Shown here: piece by piece, positions 8,001 to 16,342 of the stretch
Position numbering within the stretch: the stretch's first letter is position 1
How the letters are laid out: each line of letters opens with the position of its first letter
From: JANMDU01 sp031418715
Lineage (GTDB): Bacteria; Pseudomonadota; Gammaproteobacteria; Burkholderiales; Burkholderiaceae_C
DNA: 64,000 nt
NCBI GenBank assembly: GCA_031418715.1
Contig: JANOJL010000060.1
Span: forward strand, 62,001-126,000
Direction of reading: 5' to 3'
Program-made: the position numbers and the translations under genes
Notes under the pieces: model-generated
The model's database searches: none
What the model was told of the DNA's origin: nothing
The model's input: only the letters and a program-made list of their open reading frames with translations

Positions 8001-8923
8001 TGCTGCTGGCGTCAGACAGTGGTGATCTGCAAGCGGTGATGAATCACCATGCGAAATCATTTTCTTGGGCGGCTCGGTTTTTATCGTCTTCTGCGCGTCA
8101 AGACGCAGCTTTGTTATATGCGTTTGCGCGCACAGCTGACGATTTGGCAGATGAAGAGTATTTGGGAACGCTGGATGAACGCAGTTTGCGCTTGAGTGTT
8201 TTGCGTGAGCTTGCCATGCAAGCTGGAGCAGGCTCAGGGCTTGCTGAAGACACTGGAGCAATGCTGCGGCATCACGGCGTACCCAACTCGGTTTTCGGCG
8301 TATTCATGGAGAGTTTGCAGGGGGATGCAGGTTCTTGTTATTTCGAAAGTCCAGAGGAATTAACGCGTTTTGCTTATGGTGTGGCGGGTACTGTGGGTCA
8401 AATGATGTGCCCCATCATTGGCGCATCACAAGCGGCTGCACCCTACGCCGTAGCGCTGGGTATGGGCATGCAGTTCACAAATATCGCCCGCGATGTGGTG
8501 GAAGATGCTCAGCGCCAGCGTTGTTATATTCCGGCGCAATGGGGTGTGAGCCCTCAAGCTCTGGCTACACCGCGTGACGCGATCGAGCGCGAGCAAGCTT
8601 TTGCCGTGGTGGCGCGTTTACTGGTCTTGGCTGATGATTTTTATGCGTTTGCTCGCTCAGGTTTTGAGACAATTCCTCAACCGAACCGGCGTGCCATTGT
8701 GATCGCCAGTACGTTGTATCAAGCCATTGGTCATAAGATCTTGCGCCGAGGTGCAGGGCTGTATTGGCAGGGCAGAGTGTCGCTCAGTGCGCTGGAAAAA
8801 TCTTGGTTGGTTATTCGTTGCGTCTTGGGCTCTGTAGAGGCTGCAGCCTCTACGCCGCGCGATGTCTGGCAGCAAGATTTGGCGCACCTTGCGCTTTTAC
8901 CGGGTTTTCCAGCGAACGCTTGA
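8000..8923 (+). CDS. crtB: Phytoene synthase
   Basis: Condenses two geranylgeranyl diphosphate molecules to phytoene, the first committed carotenoid step. The 307-residue product has both aspartate-rich motifs of squalene/phytoene synthases: FARTADDLADEEY near residue 40 and FTNIARDVVEDAQRQRCYIP near residue 160. The ATG at 8000 shares its A with the crtI TGA; a GTG one codon upstream is also possible. crtE (geranylgeranyl diphosphate synthase), crtY (lycopene cyclase) and blh/brp (carotene cleavage to retinal) are not present, so retinal for the neighbouring rhodopsin must depend on genes elsewhere or on outside supply. Confidence 0.95.
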   Translation: MLLASDSGDLQAVMNHHAKSFSWAARFLSSSARQDAALLYAFARTADDLADEEYLGTLDERSLRLSVLRELAMQAGAGSGLAEDTGAMLRHHGVPNSVFGVFMESLQGDAGSCYFESPEELTRFAYGVAGTVGQMMCPIIGASQAAAPYAVALGMGMQFTNIARDVVEDAQRQRCYIPAQWGVSPQALATPRDAIEREQAFAVVARLLVLADDFYAFARSGFETIPQPNRRAIVIASTLYQAIGHKILRRGAGLYWQGRVSLSALEKSWLVIRCVLGSVEAAASTPRDVWQQDLAHLALLPGFPANA

Positions 8924-8967
8924 TCCTTAAATGACTTGCAATACGTATTGCTGAATCCGCGTAGGAA

Positions 8968-8992
8968 TGAAAAAGGCGGCCTGAACCGCCTT
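8968..8992 (-). terminator. Terminator of the tctBA operon
   Basis: On the minus strand AAGGCGG-TTCAGG-CCGCCTT forms a perfect 7-bp stem followed by more Ts. It lies just after the tctA stop and between convergent crtB and tctA, so it may also stop crtB read-through. Confidence 0.8.
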
Positions 8993-9013
8993 GAAAGAAC
9001 ACTTCAGAAAAGA

Positions 9014-10528
9014 CTACTCTTCCACAAACGTCTCTTCGCGTTTCTTCTTGATCGAAGGCAGCATCACGACCACCAGCAACAGCGCCGCCGCAATCAGCAA
9101 GCCAGCTGATAAGGGTCGCGTCACAAACACGCTCCAATCGCCACGCGACAGCAGCATCGCGCGGCGCAGGTTCTCTTCCATCATGGGCCCGAGAATAAAG
9201 CCCAGCAACAGCGGTGCCGGCTCACATCCGAGCTTGATAAAGGCCATGTAGCCCACCACGCCGAACAAGGCGACCATCCAGATATCCCACGTGTTGTTGT
9301 TGGTCGAATAAACGCCAATCGCACAAAACAATACGATTGCAGGAAACAGCCAACGGTAAGGCACAGTCAGTAGCTTGATCCAGATGCCGATCAGCGGCAA
9401 ATTCAAAACAATCAGCATCGCATTACCGATCCACATCGAGGCAATCAAGCCCCAAAAGAGCTCTGGGTTGCTCGTCATCACCTGTGGGCCGGGTTGGATG
9501 TTATGAATCGTCATCGCGCCCACCATCAGCGCCATCACGGCGTTGGGTGGGATGCCCAAGGTGAGCAAGGGGATGAAGGAAGTCTGCGCACCCGCGTTGT
9601 TTGCAGCCTCAGGAGCAGCAACGCCACGGATGTTGCCCTTACCAAAAGGCACTTCACCGGGTTGGAGTTTGGTTTTCTTTTCAATGGTATAGGCGGCAAA
9701 AGCGGCAAGAAGCGCTCCGCCACCGGGCAAGATGCCCAGCAAAGAGCCAAGGGCTGTGCCGCGCAAAATTGCGGGCACCATGCGCTTGAAGTCTTCTTTG
9801 TTAGGCAGTAAGCCCGTCACCTTGGCGGTGAACACTTCGCGCTCGTCTTCACTTTTGCCCAAGTTACTGATGATCTCGCCGTAGCCAAACACACCCATCG
9901 CAATCACGATGAAGCCGATGCCGTCCGTCAGCTCAGGGATATCAAAACTGTAACGTGCGACACCAGAGTTCACATCAGTACCGACCAAGCCCAGTAGCAA
10001 GCCCAGCAAGATCATGCCGAGCGCTTTGACGAGTGAGCCCGAAGCCAGTACCACCGCGCCGATCAAGCCCAAAATCATCAACGAGAAATACTCCGCGGGC
10101 CCGAACTTGAAAGCCACCTCAGTCAATGGCGCAGCGAAAGCCGCCAAAATCAAGGTGCCGACACAGCCCGCAAAAAACGAGCCCATGCCCGCTGCGGCGA
10201 GCGCAGGCCCCGCTCGTCCCTGCCTAGCCATCTGATAACCGTCAATCACCGTCACCACCGACGAGGACTCGCCCGGCAGATTCACCAGAATCGCTGTGGT
10301 AGAGCCACCGTATTGGGCGCCATAGTAAATACCCGCCAGCATGATCAGCGCAGCAATCGGAGGCAACGCATAAGTCGCTGGCAGCAGCATCGCAATCGTC
10401 GCGACAGGGCCAATGCCAGGCAAGACGCCGATCAAGGTACCCAGCAGGCAGCCGATAAAGGCATACATCAGGTTTAGAGGGGTGAAGGCAACGCCAAAAC
10501 CCAGTGCGAGATTATTGAACAATTCCAT
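9014..10528 (-). CDS. tctA: Tripartite tricarboxylate transporter large permease
   Basis: The 504-residue membrane subunit of a TTT-family transporter, which imports carboxylates with a periplasmic binding protein. It has about 12 membrane segments. The duplicated TctA signatures are present: LIGVLPGIGPVATIAMLLP, GGSTTAILVNLPGESSSVVT, LLGILPGGGALLAAFAAYTIE and AAPEAANNAGAQTSFIPLLTLGIPP. The ATG at 10528 has a strong GGAGG ribosome site. It follows tctB with a 12-nt gap. The binding protein TctC, normally next door, is absent, so the substrate cannot be guessed. Confidence 0.95.
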   Translation of the reverse strand: MELFNNLALGFGVAFTPLNLMYAFIGCLLGTLIGVLPGIGPVATIAMLLPATYALPPIAALIMLAGIYYGAQYGGSTTAILVNLPGESSSVVTVIDGYQMARQGRAGPALAAAGMGSFFAGCVGTLILAAFAAPLTEVAFKFGPAEYFSLMILGLIGAVVLASGSLVKALGMILLGLLLGLVGTDVNSGVARYSFDIPELTDGIGFIVIAMGVFGYGEIISNLGKSEDEREVFTAKVTGLLPNKEDFKRMVPAILRGTALGSLLGILPGGGALLAAFAAYTIEKKTKLQPGEVPFGKGNIRGVAAPEAANNAGAQTSFIPLLTLGIPPNAVMALMVGAMTIHNIQPGPQVMTSNPELFWGLIASMWIGNAMLIVLNLPLIGIWIKLLTVPYRWLFPAIVLFCAIGVYSTNNNTWDIWMVALFGVVGYMAFIKLGCEPAPLLLGFILGPMMEENLRRAMLLSRGDWSVFVTRPLSAGLLIAAALLLVVVMLPSIKKKREETFVEE

Positions 10529-10540
10529 GTTGTGGCCTCC

Positions 10541-11026
10541 TTAAGCGATGAACGAGGGCCACACCGGAAACTGCAATTTGAGCAGCACGATGAACGCCAA
10601 ATAGCTGAGGACAGCCAGAAATGTTGCCAGCAAGAAAACTTCTCTGACCTTGTATTGCTCAGCAGCCAAGCTGGTCACAAAAGTCAAGACATAGATGCCT
10701 ACGATCAATCCGAGCTGGGGAAATTTGATAGCAGGCAAGCCGCCGATGCAAATACCAAAAAGTATGTTTCCGCCGATAATGCAAAACATCGGCTTCCAAG
10801 CGAAGCTACCTACTTTGTCGCCATCGGGCGTGGCAACTGTGAGGGATTTGAACATGACGATACTGCCCAACACGGCGAGCAAGATACCCAAGAGACGCGG
10901 AAAGTATCCCGGCCCCATGCGCGCGCCCTCGCCCATGGAATAGCTGTAAGCCCCGATGGCAAATGCCGCGCCGACGATGATAAACATCAGGCCGGAGAAG
11001 AAGTCTTTTTGACTTTTGATATTCAC
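10541..11026 (-). CDS. tctB: Tripartite tricarboxylate transporter small permease
   Basis: A 161-residue TctB-type subunit with four hydrophobic segments (IVGAAFAIGAYSY, LGILLAVLGSIVMF, PMFCIIGGNILFGICIG, LGLIVGIYVLTFVTSLAA). It starts with GTG at 11026, preceded by AGGAG at suitable spacing. It is cotranscribed with tctA. The upstream neighbour is rnpB on the same strand, not a tctC gene, so this is a two-gene TctBA unit that must use a binding protein encoded elsewhere. Confidence 0.9.
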   Translation of the reverse strand: MNIKSQKDFFSGLMFIIVGAAFAIGAYSYSMGEGARMGPGYFPRLLGILLAVLGSIVMFKSLTVATPDGDKVGSFAWKPMFCIIGGNILFGICIGGLPAIKFPQLGLIVGIYVLTFVTSLAAEQYKVREVFLLATFLAVLSYLAFIVLLKLQFPVWPSFIA

Positions 11027-11142
11027 TGATCGCTCCTGTGGGTTGTCTTGTGTGCCCGATTGTGAATGCAGGCCAAGGCTTCTTGGCTGTGGACATCACC
11101 TACCAAGCCTAGGGTAAACCCGGAAATCATGCGAATAAAAGT

Positions 11143-11484
11143 GTGAAGCCTGTCGATACGCCGGATTCTGTGCACCCCGGTTGCCCGGGGCGTGACCGTC
11201 ATTCCTCTGGGCTGGGGGTCACCCCACCAGCTCGGTGCTACCTACCCGCCAACTCTGCGGAACCACATCAACGTTGGCCTACTTGGTATTGCTGCGCGCA
11301 GAGATTGCCCGTTTCACCCGCATGAGTTGCCCCATGCGACTCGTCTCTGTTGCTCTGATCCTCAGCTTATGCCTTGCGGTTTTCACTGGAGAGCCGTTAG
11401 CTCCTGCGCTGTCCTGTGCAGTCCGGACGTTCCTCCAGTGCTTGGTTTCCCAAATTGCACCAGCGACGGCCTGACAGGCTTCAC
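11143..11484 (-). ncRNA. rnpB: RNase P RNA, bacterial type A
   Basis: The catalytic RNA of RNase P, which trims the 5' end of tRNA precursors. Read on the minus strand, GUGAAGCCUGUC at the 5' end pairs with GACAGGCUUCAC at the 3' end to close helix P1. Hallmarks are GAGGAACGUCCGGACUGCACAGG near the 5' end (usual GAGGAAAGUCCGGAC, so one base differs), the central GGUGAAACGGGCAAUCUC, GGUAGGU.., and the 3' CAGAAUCCGG core. About 342 nt, normal for type A. One of the dispersed repeats lies just upstream, between ilvA and rnpB. Confidence 0.95.
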
Positions 11485-11510
11485 ATATTGATTTTACTGG
11501 GTGGTTTAAT

Positions 11511-11552
11511 TGCTATTATTTTGATAGCTGATTACGCACGATTTATAACGGG
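11511..11552 (-). repeat. Dispersed CCGTTATA/TGCTATT repeat, copy upstream of rnpB
   Basis: Minus-strand copy: CCCGTTATAAATCGTGCG, then the palindromic half GCTATCAAAATAATAGC. It is well conserved. CTGATTA (11528-11534) and TAATCAG (11565-11571) flank the CCGTTATA part, although with a longer loop than in other copies. It lies between the ilvA stop and rnpB. Confidence 0.85.
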
Positions 11553-11576
11553 TAGAGGGCTATCTAATCAGTAGTG

Positions 11577-12770
11577 TCAACAAACCACCGCAGTCATCCC
11601 CTGTGCAGCCAAGGCAGCGATCACCTCTGCCACATGCGCATGCCCACGCGCTTGCATCACCAATTCAATGTCCACATTCTGAGCAGCTTGCAGAGTGAAG
11701 GCGCGTTGATGATGCACTTCGTTGATGTTCGCACCCGCCTGCGCCACAATCGCAGTGATCCGCGCCAGCGAGCCTGGCACATCACGTGCGCCCACGCGAA
11801 TACGCACTAAGCGTCCGCTCTTGACCATGCCGCGCTCAATGATCGAAGCCAGCAGCAGCGGATCCAGATTGCCGCCGCAAAGCACCAAGCCCACTTTTTT
11901 TCCCGCGAAATCTTGCGGATGCTTGAGCAGCGCAGCCAAGCCCGCGGCACCCGCGCCCTCTACCAGTGTCTTCTCAATCTCGAGCAGCATCACAATCGCC
12001 TGCTCAATTTCACCTTCATCCACCAGCAAGATGTCTTTGACATGTTGCGCAATAATCTCGCGAGCAATCACGCCCGGCGTGGGCACGGCAATACCTTCAG
12101 CAATCGTACTCGGGCCCATGGGCAGCTTTTCCCCTTTGATCGCGTTGTACATCGACGGGAAACGCTCGGTCTGCACACCCACCAGCTCAATCCCTGGCCG
12201 TATCGCTTTGGCAGCCACTGCCATGCCGCCCATCAGCCCGCCGCCGCCAATCGCCACGATCATCGCGTCTAAATCTGGCACCTCTTGCAGCATCTCCAGG
12301 GCCACTGTGCCCTGCCCGGCAACGATCTGCGGATCGTCATACGGATGCACCAAAGTGAGCGATTGCTCTTGCGCGATCTTCATCGCATGGCCTCGCGCTT
12401 CATCCAGTGTGTCGCCATGCAAGATCACTTCTGCGCCAAGGCGGCGGGTGTTATCGATCTTCACGCCGGGTGTGAACTGCGGCATCACAATCACCGCGCG
12501 CAGACCCATGCGCCGCGCGTGATAGGCCACGCCTTGCGCATGGTTACCAGCGCTCATCGCCACAACGCCTTGTGTCTCGGGTGGTAGCTGCGAGATTTTG
12601 TTGCAAGCACCGCGCTCTTTGAAGCTGGAGGTGAATTGCAGATTTTCAAATTTCAAGAAAACCTGTGCTCCCGTGATTTGCGAGAGCGTTTTACTTTCCA
12701 CGCAAGGCGTGTTGAGCAGATAGGGGCGATTGCGCTCAGCGGCGGCTTGGATGTCGGCAAAGGTGATCAT
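11577..12770 (-). CDS. ilvA: Threonine ammonia-lyase
   Basis: PLP enzyme that deaminates threonine to 2-oxobutyrate, the first step to isoleucine. The 397-residue product has PLP Lys51 in SSFKERGACNKI, the phosphate-binding AIGGGGLMGG loop, and VLCGGNLDP. The last ~80 residues are an ACT-like regulatory part (RIRVGARDVPGSLARITAIVAQAGANINEVHHQRAF). This is the ~400-residue form with one small regulatory domain, found in many Burkholderiales beside the longer biosynthetic IlvA, so a catabolic or second copy is possible. It is a single gene, divergent from the AAA+ ATPase. Confidence 0.93.
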   Translation of the reverse strand: MITFADIQAAAERNRPYLLNTPCVESKTLSQITGAQVFLKFENLQFTSSFKERGACNKISQLPPETQGVVAMSAGNHAQGVAYHARRMGLRAVIVMPQFTPGVKIDNTRRLGAEVILHGDTLDEARGHAMKIAQEQSLTLVHPYDDPQIVAGQGTVALEMLQEVPDLDAMIVAIGGGGLMGGMAVAAKAIRPGIELVGVQTERFPSMYNAIKGEKLPMGPSTIAEGIAVPTPGVIAREIIAQHVKDILLVDEGEIEQAIVMLLEIEKTLVEGAGAAGLAALLKHPQDFAGKKVGLVLCGGNLDPLLLASIIERGMVKSGRLVRIRVGARDVPGSLARITAIVAQAGANINEVHHQRAFTLQAAQNVDIELVMQARGHAHVAEVIAALAAQGMTAVVC

Positions 12771-12809
12771 CTTGGCATTGTGGCGCTAGGTAGCGCACAA
12801 GCTGCGCTA

Positions 12810-12831
12810 ATGTGTGGTTAATTTCACACAT
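12810..12831. promoter_or_regulatory. Inverted repeat in the ilvA / AAA+ ATPase divergent region
   Basis: ATGTGTG and CACACAT form perfect 7-bp arms around 8 nt. The position between two divergent starts suggests a regulator site; the regulator is unknown. Confidence 0.4.
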
Positions 12832-12894
12832 GCAAGCTGAACGGATTTGAAAGCTTTATCTTCCCAAACTTTAAGAACTGCGTTATGGTTTGCA

Positions 12895-12916
12895 GCAGGG
12901 ACATCCTTCCCCCTGC
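12895..12916 (+). other. Leader hairpin before the AAA+ ATPase
   Basis: GCAGGG and CCCTGC can pair around a 10-nt loop, ending 4 bp before the AAGAGG ribosome site. It may affect translation of the downstream gene; there is no further evidence. Confidence 0.35.
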
Positions 12917-12933
12917 ACATAAGAGGCTCTTCG

Positions 12934-15261
12934 ATGACCAAACGTGTTGCATCTGTTTCTGTTGCCATGGCTGATGGCTTGCTGGCTTCGCCTGGGCTCA
13001 AAAGCGCTCCGGTGCTGGAGATGATGTGTTCGCAGTTTGTGCTGACCCTAGCCGCCAAGCAAGGCGCGAAATTCAATGTGCGCCGCGACCTGAACAGTTT
13101 GCTCTCGCTCACCGGGCGACACATGGTCTGGCCGGTTCATGTGTTGGAACGTGTGCGCGAATTCCTCGCACGGCGCTGCACTGGCAATGAATTTTGGAAG
13201 GGCCATGAGGCGTTGTCCAACACTGAATTCATGGAGCGCCATGGCATTTGGCGCGGGCCCTATGAAGAAGGCACTGTGTTTTTCTACCTCGATGAATACG
13301 TCAAAGATTCACCGAAAGATTTGCTTTCCGTGCTATCAGTGACAAGCGATTGGCTCAACCACGCTTTGAAGAAGCACAGCACCCTGGTCGAGAAAAACAT
13401 CGATGCACTCGCTGGCCTGCTGCAGCTCAATCGGGCTGAGCGCGCTTTGCTTTTGTACGGCACGCTGGCTCGCTATCAGCGCGATCTGCGCAGCTTGCTT
13501 GTGGAATTCAAGGTGAGCAATGCGCCTGAGGCCTATGCTGCGATTGCCGAGGTGGCAGGCGTGAAAGCAGGCGAAGTGGCTGATGCCTTGCGCGCAGGCT
13601 CGCGCCTAGAGCGCATCGGCTTGGTCGAAAATTTAATTTCTGAGCACAACATCACCGATCTGGCCGATTTGATGAAAGTCAGCGAAAAGCTGCCTCCGGT
13701 GTTGATGCGCGAATACCGCGATCAAAGCGAGTTGATGGCTGTGTTCACCCGACCAGCCATGAAGAGTGAATTGAATGCCTCAGATTTCCACTTCGTGGAA
13801 GAAGACGCCCAAGTGCTGGTAAATTTGCTACGCAACGCGATTGAGCGCAAAGAGCCCGGCGTGAACGTCTTGCTTTACGGCCCCCCTGGCACCGGCAAAA
13901 CCGAGCTAGCCAAAGTGGTAGCGCAGAGCGCGGGCCTGGAGTTGTTTGAAGTGGAGTACGCGGATCGCGACGGCAATTCTCTGAGCGGGCGGGATCGCTA
14001 TCGCTCGCTGCAAATCGCGCAGGTATTTTTGAAGGGTGCAAGCCAAGCTGCGCTTGTGTTTGACGAAGTGGAAGTTGTGTTTCCGCCGATCAGCTCGGAT
14101 GCAGCGCAGCTCATGGCGAGGCAAGAGCAGATCGCCGCGCCTGTATCCTCCAGCAGCGTGAATGGCAAGGCTTGGGTGAACCAAATCTTGGAGCAAAACG
14201 CTGTGCCCACGATTTGGGTGACGAATCGCATTGAGCAGATTGATCCAGCCTTCCGCCGCCGCTTTGCCTACCATTTGGAGCTCAAAAGCCCCCCGCCCGG
14301 CGCGCGCGAGCAACTCGTGCGCAAGACACTTTCTGGCGTGGCGGTAAGCGACACCTTCGTGGCCAAGCTCACCGAGCGTAAAGGCCTCACGCCTGCGCAG
14401 ATTCGTACCGCAGTGCGTTTTGCTGGTCTTGCAAAGACGAGCGACGATACTGAAATGTTCGAAGGCTTGATCGAGCGGCAGCTCAAGCACGCAGATGCCG
14501 CTTTGGGCAATGCAACAAGTGACAGCAAAGGCCGCAAACAAGTCACCACCTACGATTTGCAAATGCTCAATGTCGAAACCCGGTTTGAGCTGCCGCGAAT
14601 CGTGGAAGCCTTGAAAGCGCGCGGCCATGGCACGCTGTGCTTCTACGGCGCTCCCGGCACGGGAAAAACGGCGCTGGGCGAGCATGTGGCCAAAGCCTTG
14701 GGCAAACCACTGATCGTCAAACGAGCCAGCGATTTAGTGAGCAAATTCGTTGGCGAGACCGAGCAAAACATGGCCAAGATGTTTGCCGAAGCCGACGCTG
14801 AAAAAGCCGTGCTTCTGCTCGATGAGGCAGATAGCTTCTTGCAAGATAGGCGCGGTGCGCAGCGTACCTATGAAGTCACAGAAGTCAACGAAATGCTCCA
14901 GCAAATGGAGCATTACCAAGGCATCTTCATTTGCACCACGAATTTGCTGGATCGCATCGATCAAGCCGCTCTGCGCCGCTTTACCTTCAAGATCAAATTC
15001 AAACCACTCACCGCCGTGCAGCGTGAGCTGATGTATGTGACCGAAGCCCTCGCAGGCGATGCATCTCGCATGAGCGAGCCGCTGCGCTCGCGCCTCGCAA
15101 AATTAGAGCAACTCTGCCCCGGAGATTTCGCCGCCGTGAAACGCCAATGCGACATCCTTGCCGCAGAATTCTCCGCAGAAGAATTCATGGAACAGCTCGA
15201 AGCAGAGCACAAGATCAAGCCCGAGGTGCGCGAGTCGCGGGGCATGGGCTTTGTGCAATAG
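12934..15261 (+). CDS. Tandem AAA+ ATPase of unknown role
   Basis: A 775-residue protein with two AAA+ modules. The ATG at 12934 follows AAGAGG and gives the first residues MTKRVASVSV. An N-terminal helical region of about 280 residues has no family I recognise. Module 1: Walker A GPPGTGKTEL at about 316, Walker B LVFDEVEVVF, sensor/arginine region VTNRIEQIDPAFRRRF. Module 2: Walker A GAPGTGKTAL at about 572, Walker B LLLDEADSFL at about 627, and TTNLLDRIDQAALRRF. No signal peptide or membrane segment is visible, and no adapter, protease or MoxR/VWA partner is adjacent. It is probably a cytoplasmic remodelling ATPase; the substrate is unknown. Confidence 0.85.
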   Translation: MTKRVASVSVAMADGLLASPGLKSAPVLEMMCSQFVLTLAAKQGAKFNVRRDLNSLLSLTGRHMVWPVHVLERVREFLARRCTGNEFWKGHEALSNTEFMERHGIWRGPYEEGTVFFYLDEYVKDSPKDLLSVLSVTSDWLNHALKKHSTLVEKNIDALAGLLQLNRAERALLLYGTLARYQRDLRSLLVEFKVSNAPEAYAAIAEVAGVKAGEVADALRAGSRLERIGLVENLISEHNITDLADLMKVSEKLPPVLMREYRDQSELMAVFTRPAMKSELNASDFHFVEEDAQVLVNLLRNAIERKEPGVNVLLYGPPGTGKTELAKVVAQSAGLELFEVEYADRDGNSLSGRDRYRSLQIAQVFLKGASQAALVFDEVEVVFPPISSDAAQLMARQEQIAAPVSSSSVNGKAWVNQILEQNAVPTIWVTNRIEQIDPAFRRRFAYHLELKSPPPGAREQLVRKTLSGVAVSDTFVAKLTERKGLTPAQIRTAVRFAGLAKTSDDTEMFEGLIERQLKHADAALGNATSDSKGRKQVTTYDLQMLNVETRFELPRIVEALKARGHGTLCFYGAPGTGKTALGEHVAKALGKPLIVKRASDLVSKFVGETEQNMAKMFAEADAEKAVLLLDEADSFLQDRRGAQRTYEVTEVNEMLQQMEHYQGIFICTTNLLDRIDQAALRRFTFKIKFKPLTAVQRELMYVTEALAGDASRMSEPLRSRLAKLEQLCPGDFAAVKRQCDILAAEFSAEEFMEQLEAEHKIKPEVRESRGMGFVQ

Positions 15262-15301
15262 CACTTCTCAGAGCTGAGTTTTTAAGCGTTTTAGGCTGTT
15301 T

Positions 15302-15342
15302 CCATTTACAGAACGTGTGTAGCATGCTATCTATTTAATAGC
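15302..15342 (+). repeat. Dispersed CCGTTATA/TGCTATT repeat, copy upstream of the EamA transporter
   Basis: Plus-strand copy. The 5' part has drifted to CCATTTACAGAACGTGTG, and the palindromic half TGCTATCTATTTAATAGC is intact. It lies between the AAA+ ATPase stop and the EamA gene. Confidence 0.75.
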
Positions 15343-15347
15343 TAATT

Positions 15348-15369
15348 GCAATATGATTTATCATGTTGC
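15348..15369. promoter_or_regulatory. Near-palindrome at the start of the EamA transporter
   Basis: GCAATATGAT-TT-ATCATGTTGC is a 10-bp inverted repeat with one mismatch, ending just before the chosen ATG at 15371. It could be an operator or a structure over the ribosome site. Confidence 0.45.
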
Positions 15370-15370
15370 A

Positions 15371-16276
15371 ATGCAACGTCTAACCCCCACTCAACTCTGG
15401 CTGCTGATTGGCCTCACCCTCGCTTGGGGCATCAATTGGCCGATCATGAAGCTGGGTGTGGGCAGCGGCTACCCGCCTCTTAGCTTTCGCGCACTCTCCA
15501 TGTGGATCGGTATTCCGGTGCTCGCTATCGGTTTGATTGTTTTGAAAGTGTCCTTCTCCATCCCGCGTGGGGATGCTGACAAGCCTTGGCGGCATTGGCG
15601 CGAGCTGCTCTTACTCGCCGTCTTCAATATGTTTTTCTGGCATGGCTGCATCATCCTCGCCGTCACGCTACTTTCCAGTGGCCGCGCAGCAATTTTGGGC
15701 TACACCATGCCGATCTTCAGCGCCATCATCGGCGCTTGGTTTTTTGCAGACAAGCTCTCTGCGCGTGGCTGGCTCGGCGTCGGTAGCGCCGCTTTGGGTG
15801 TGGCACTCTTGCTAACCCATGAATTCGGCAAACTCACCGGTGCGCCCGTGGGCGTGTTGCTGGCGCTGATCGCCGCCAGCACCTGGGCACTCGGCACGCA
15901 ACTCTTGCGTCGCACGAAAATCCCGGTCGCAACGCTCACAATTTCTTTTTGGATGACCGTGCTGGCCGCCATCGTGATGAGCCTGCTATCCATCATGTTC
16001 GAGCGCCATCGCTGGGCGATGCCCAACACCACAGAATGGCTCAGTATTCTGTACAACGCCGTCCTGATCTTCGGCTTCGCCCACGCCACTTGGTTTTATC
16101 TCGCCCGCAGCTTGCCGCCCGTGGCCTCCACGCTGAGTGTGATGATGATTCCGATCCTTGGTGTCTTCAGCGGCGCGGTGTGGCTAGGAGAAAAACTCTT
16201 CTGGCAAGACTGGGCGGCTGTGGCGCTGATGGTGGTGGCGATTGGAAGCGTGTTGTGGCCCAAGAAGGCGGGATGA
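15371..16276 (+). CDS. EamA (DMT) family transporter
   Basis: About ten hydrophobic segments in a 301-residue protein with the duplicated EamA layout. The first half begins LWLLIGLTLAWGINWPIMKLG, and the second half ends VMMIPILGVFSGAVWLGE and WAAVALMVVAIGSVL. Such inner-membrane proteins export amino acids, nucleosides or drugs; the substrate is not predictable. An ATG six codons upstream (15353) lies inside the palindrome, so I prefer 15371. It is convergent with the LysE-type exporter, with a dispersed repeat between them. Confidence 0.9.
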   Translation: MQRLTPTQLWLLIGLTLAWGINWPIMKLGVGSGYPPLSFRALSMWIGIPVLAIGLIVLKVSFSIPRGDADKPWRHWRELLLLAVFNMFFWHGCIILAVTLLSSGRAAILGYTMPIFSAIIGAWFFADKLSARGWLGVGSAALGVALLLTHEFGKLTGAPVGVLLALIAASTWALGTQLLRRTKIPVATLTISFWMTVLAAIVMSLLSIMFERHRWAMPNTTEWLSILYNAVLIFGFAHATWFYLARSLPPVASTLSVMMIPILGVFSGAVWLGEKLFWQDWAAVALMVVAIGSVLWPKKAG

Positions 16277-16300
16277 AACTTTAACGTTTTCGGTCAATAC

Positions 16301-16340
16301 CCGTTATAAATACTTCGCAGCACGCTACTAATTAAAGAGC
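16301..16340 (+). repeat. Dispersed CCGTTATA/TGCTATT repeat, diverged copy
   Basis: CCGTTATAAATACTTCGCAG followed by a decayed palindromic half GCTACTAATTAAAGAGC. It lies in the 66-bp gap between convergent EamA and LysE genes. Confidence 0.7.
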
Positions 16341-16342
16341 AC

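Noticed and set aside
11143..11491. Short open frames on the plus strand over rnpB
   Set aside because: The DNA is fully explained by RNase P RNA on the minus strand.
11722..12522. 266-codon open frame opposite ilvA
   Set aside because: Ser/Pro-rich shadow of ilvA with no family resemblance.
13906..14685. 259-codon open frame opposite the AAA+ ATPase
   Set aside because: Shadow frame of a GC-rich conserved gene; no start signal and no recognisable protein.
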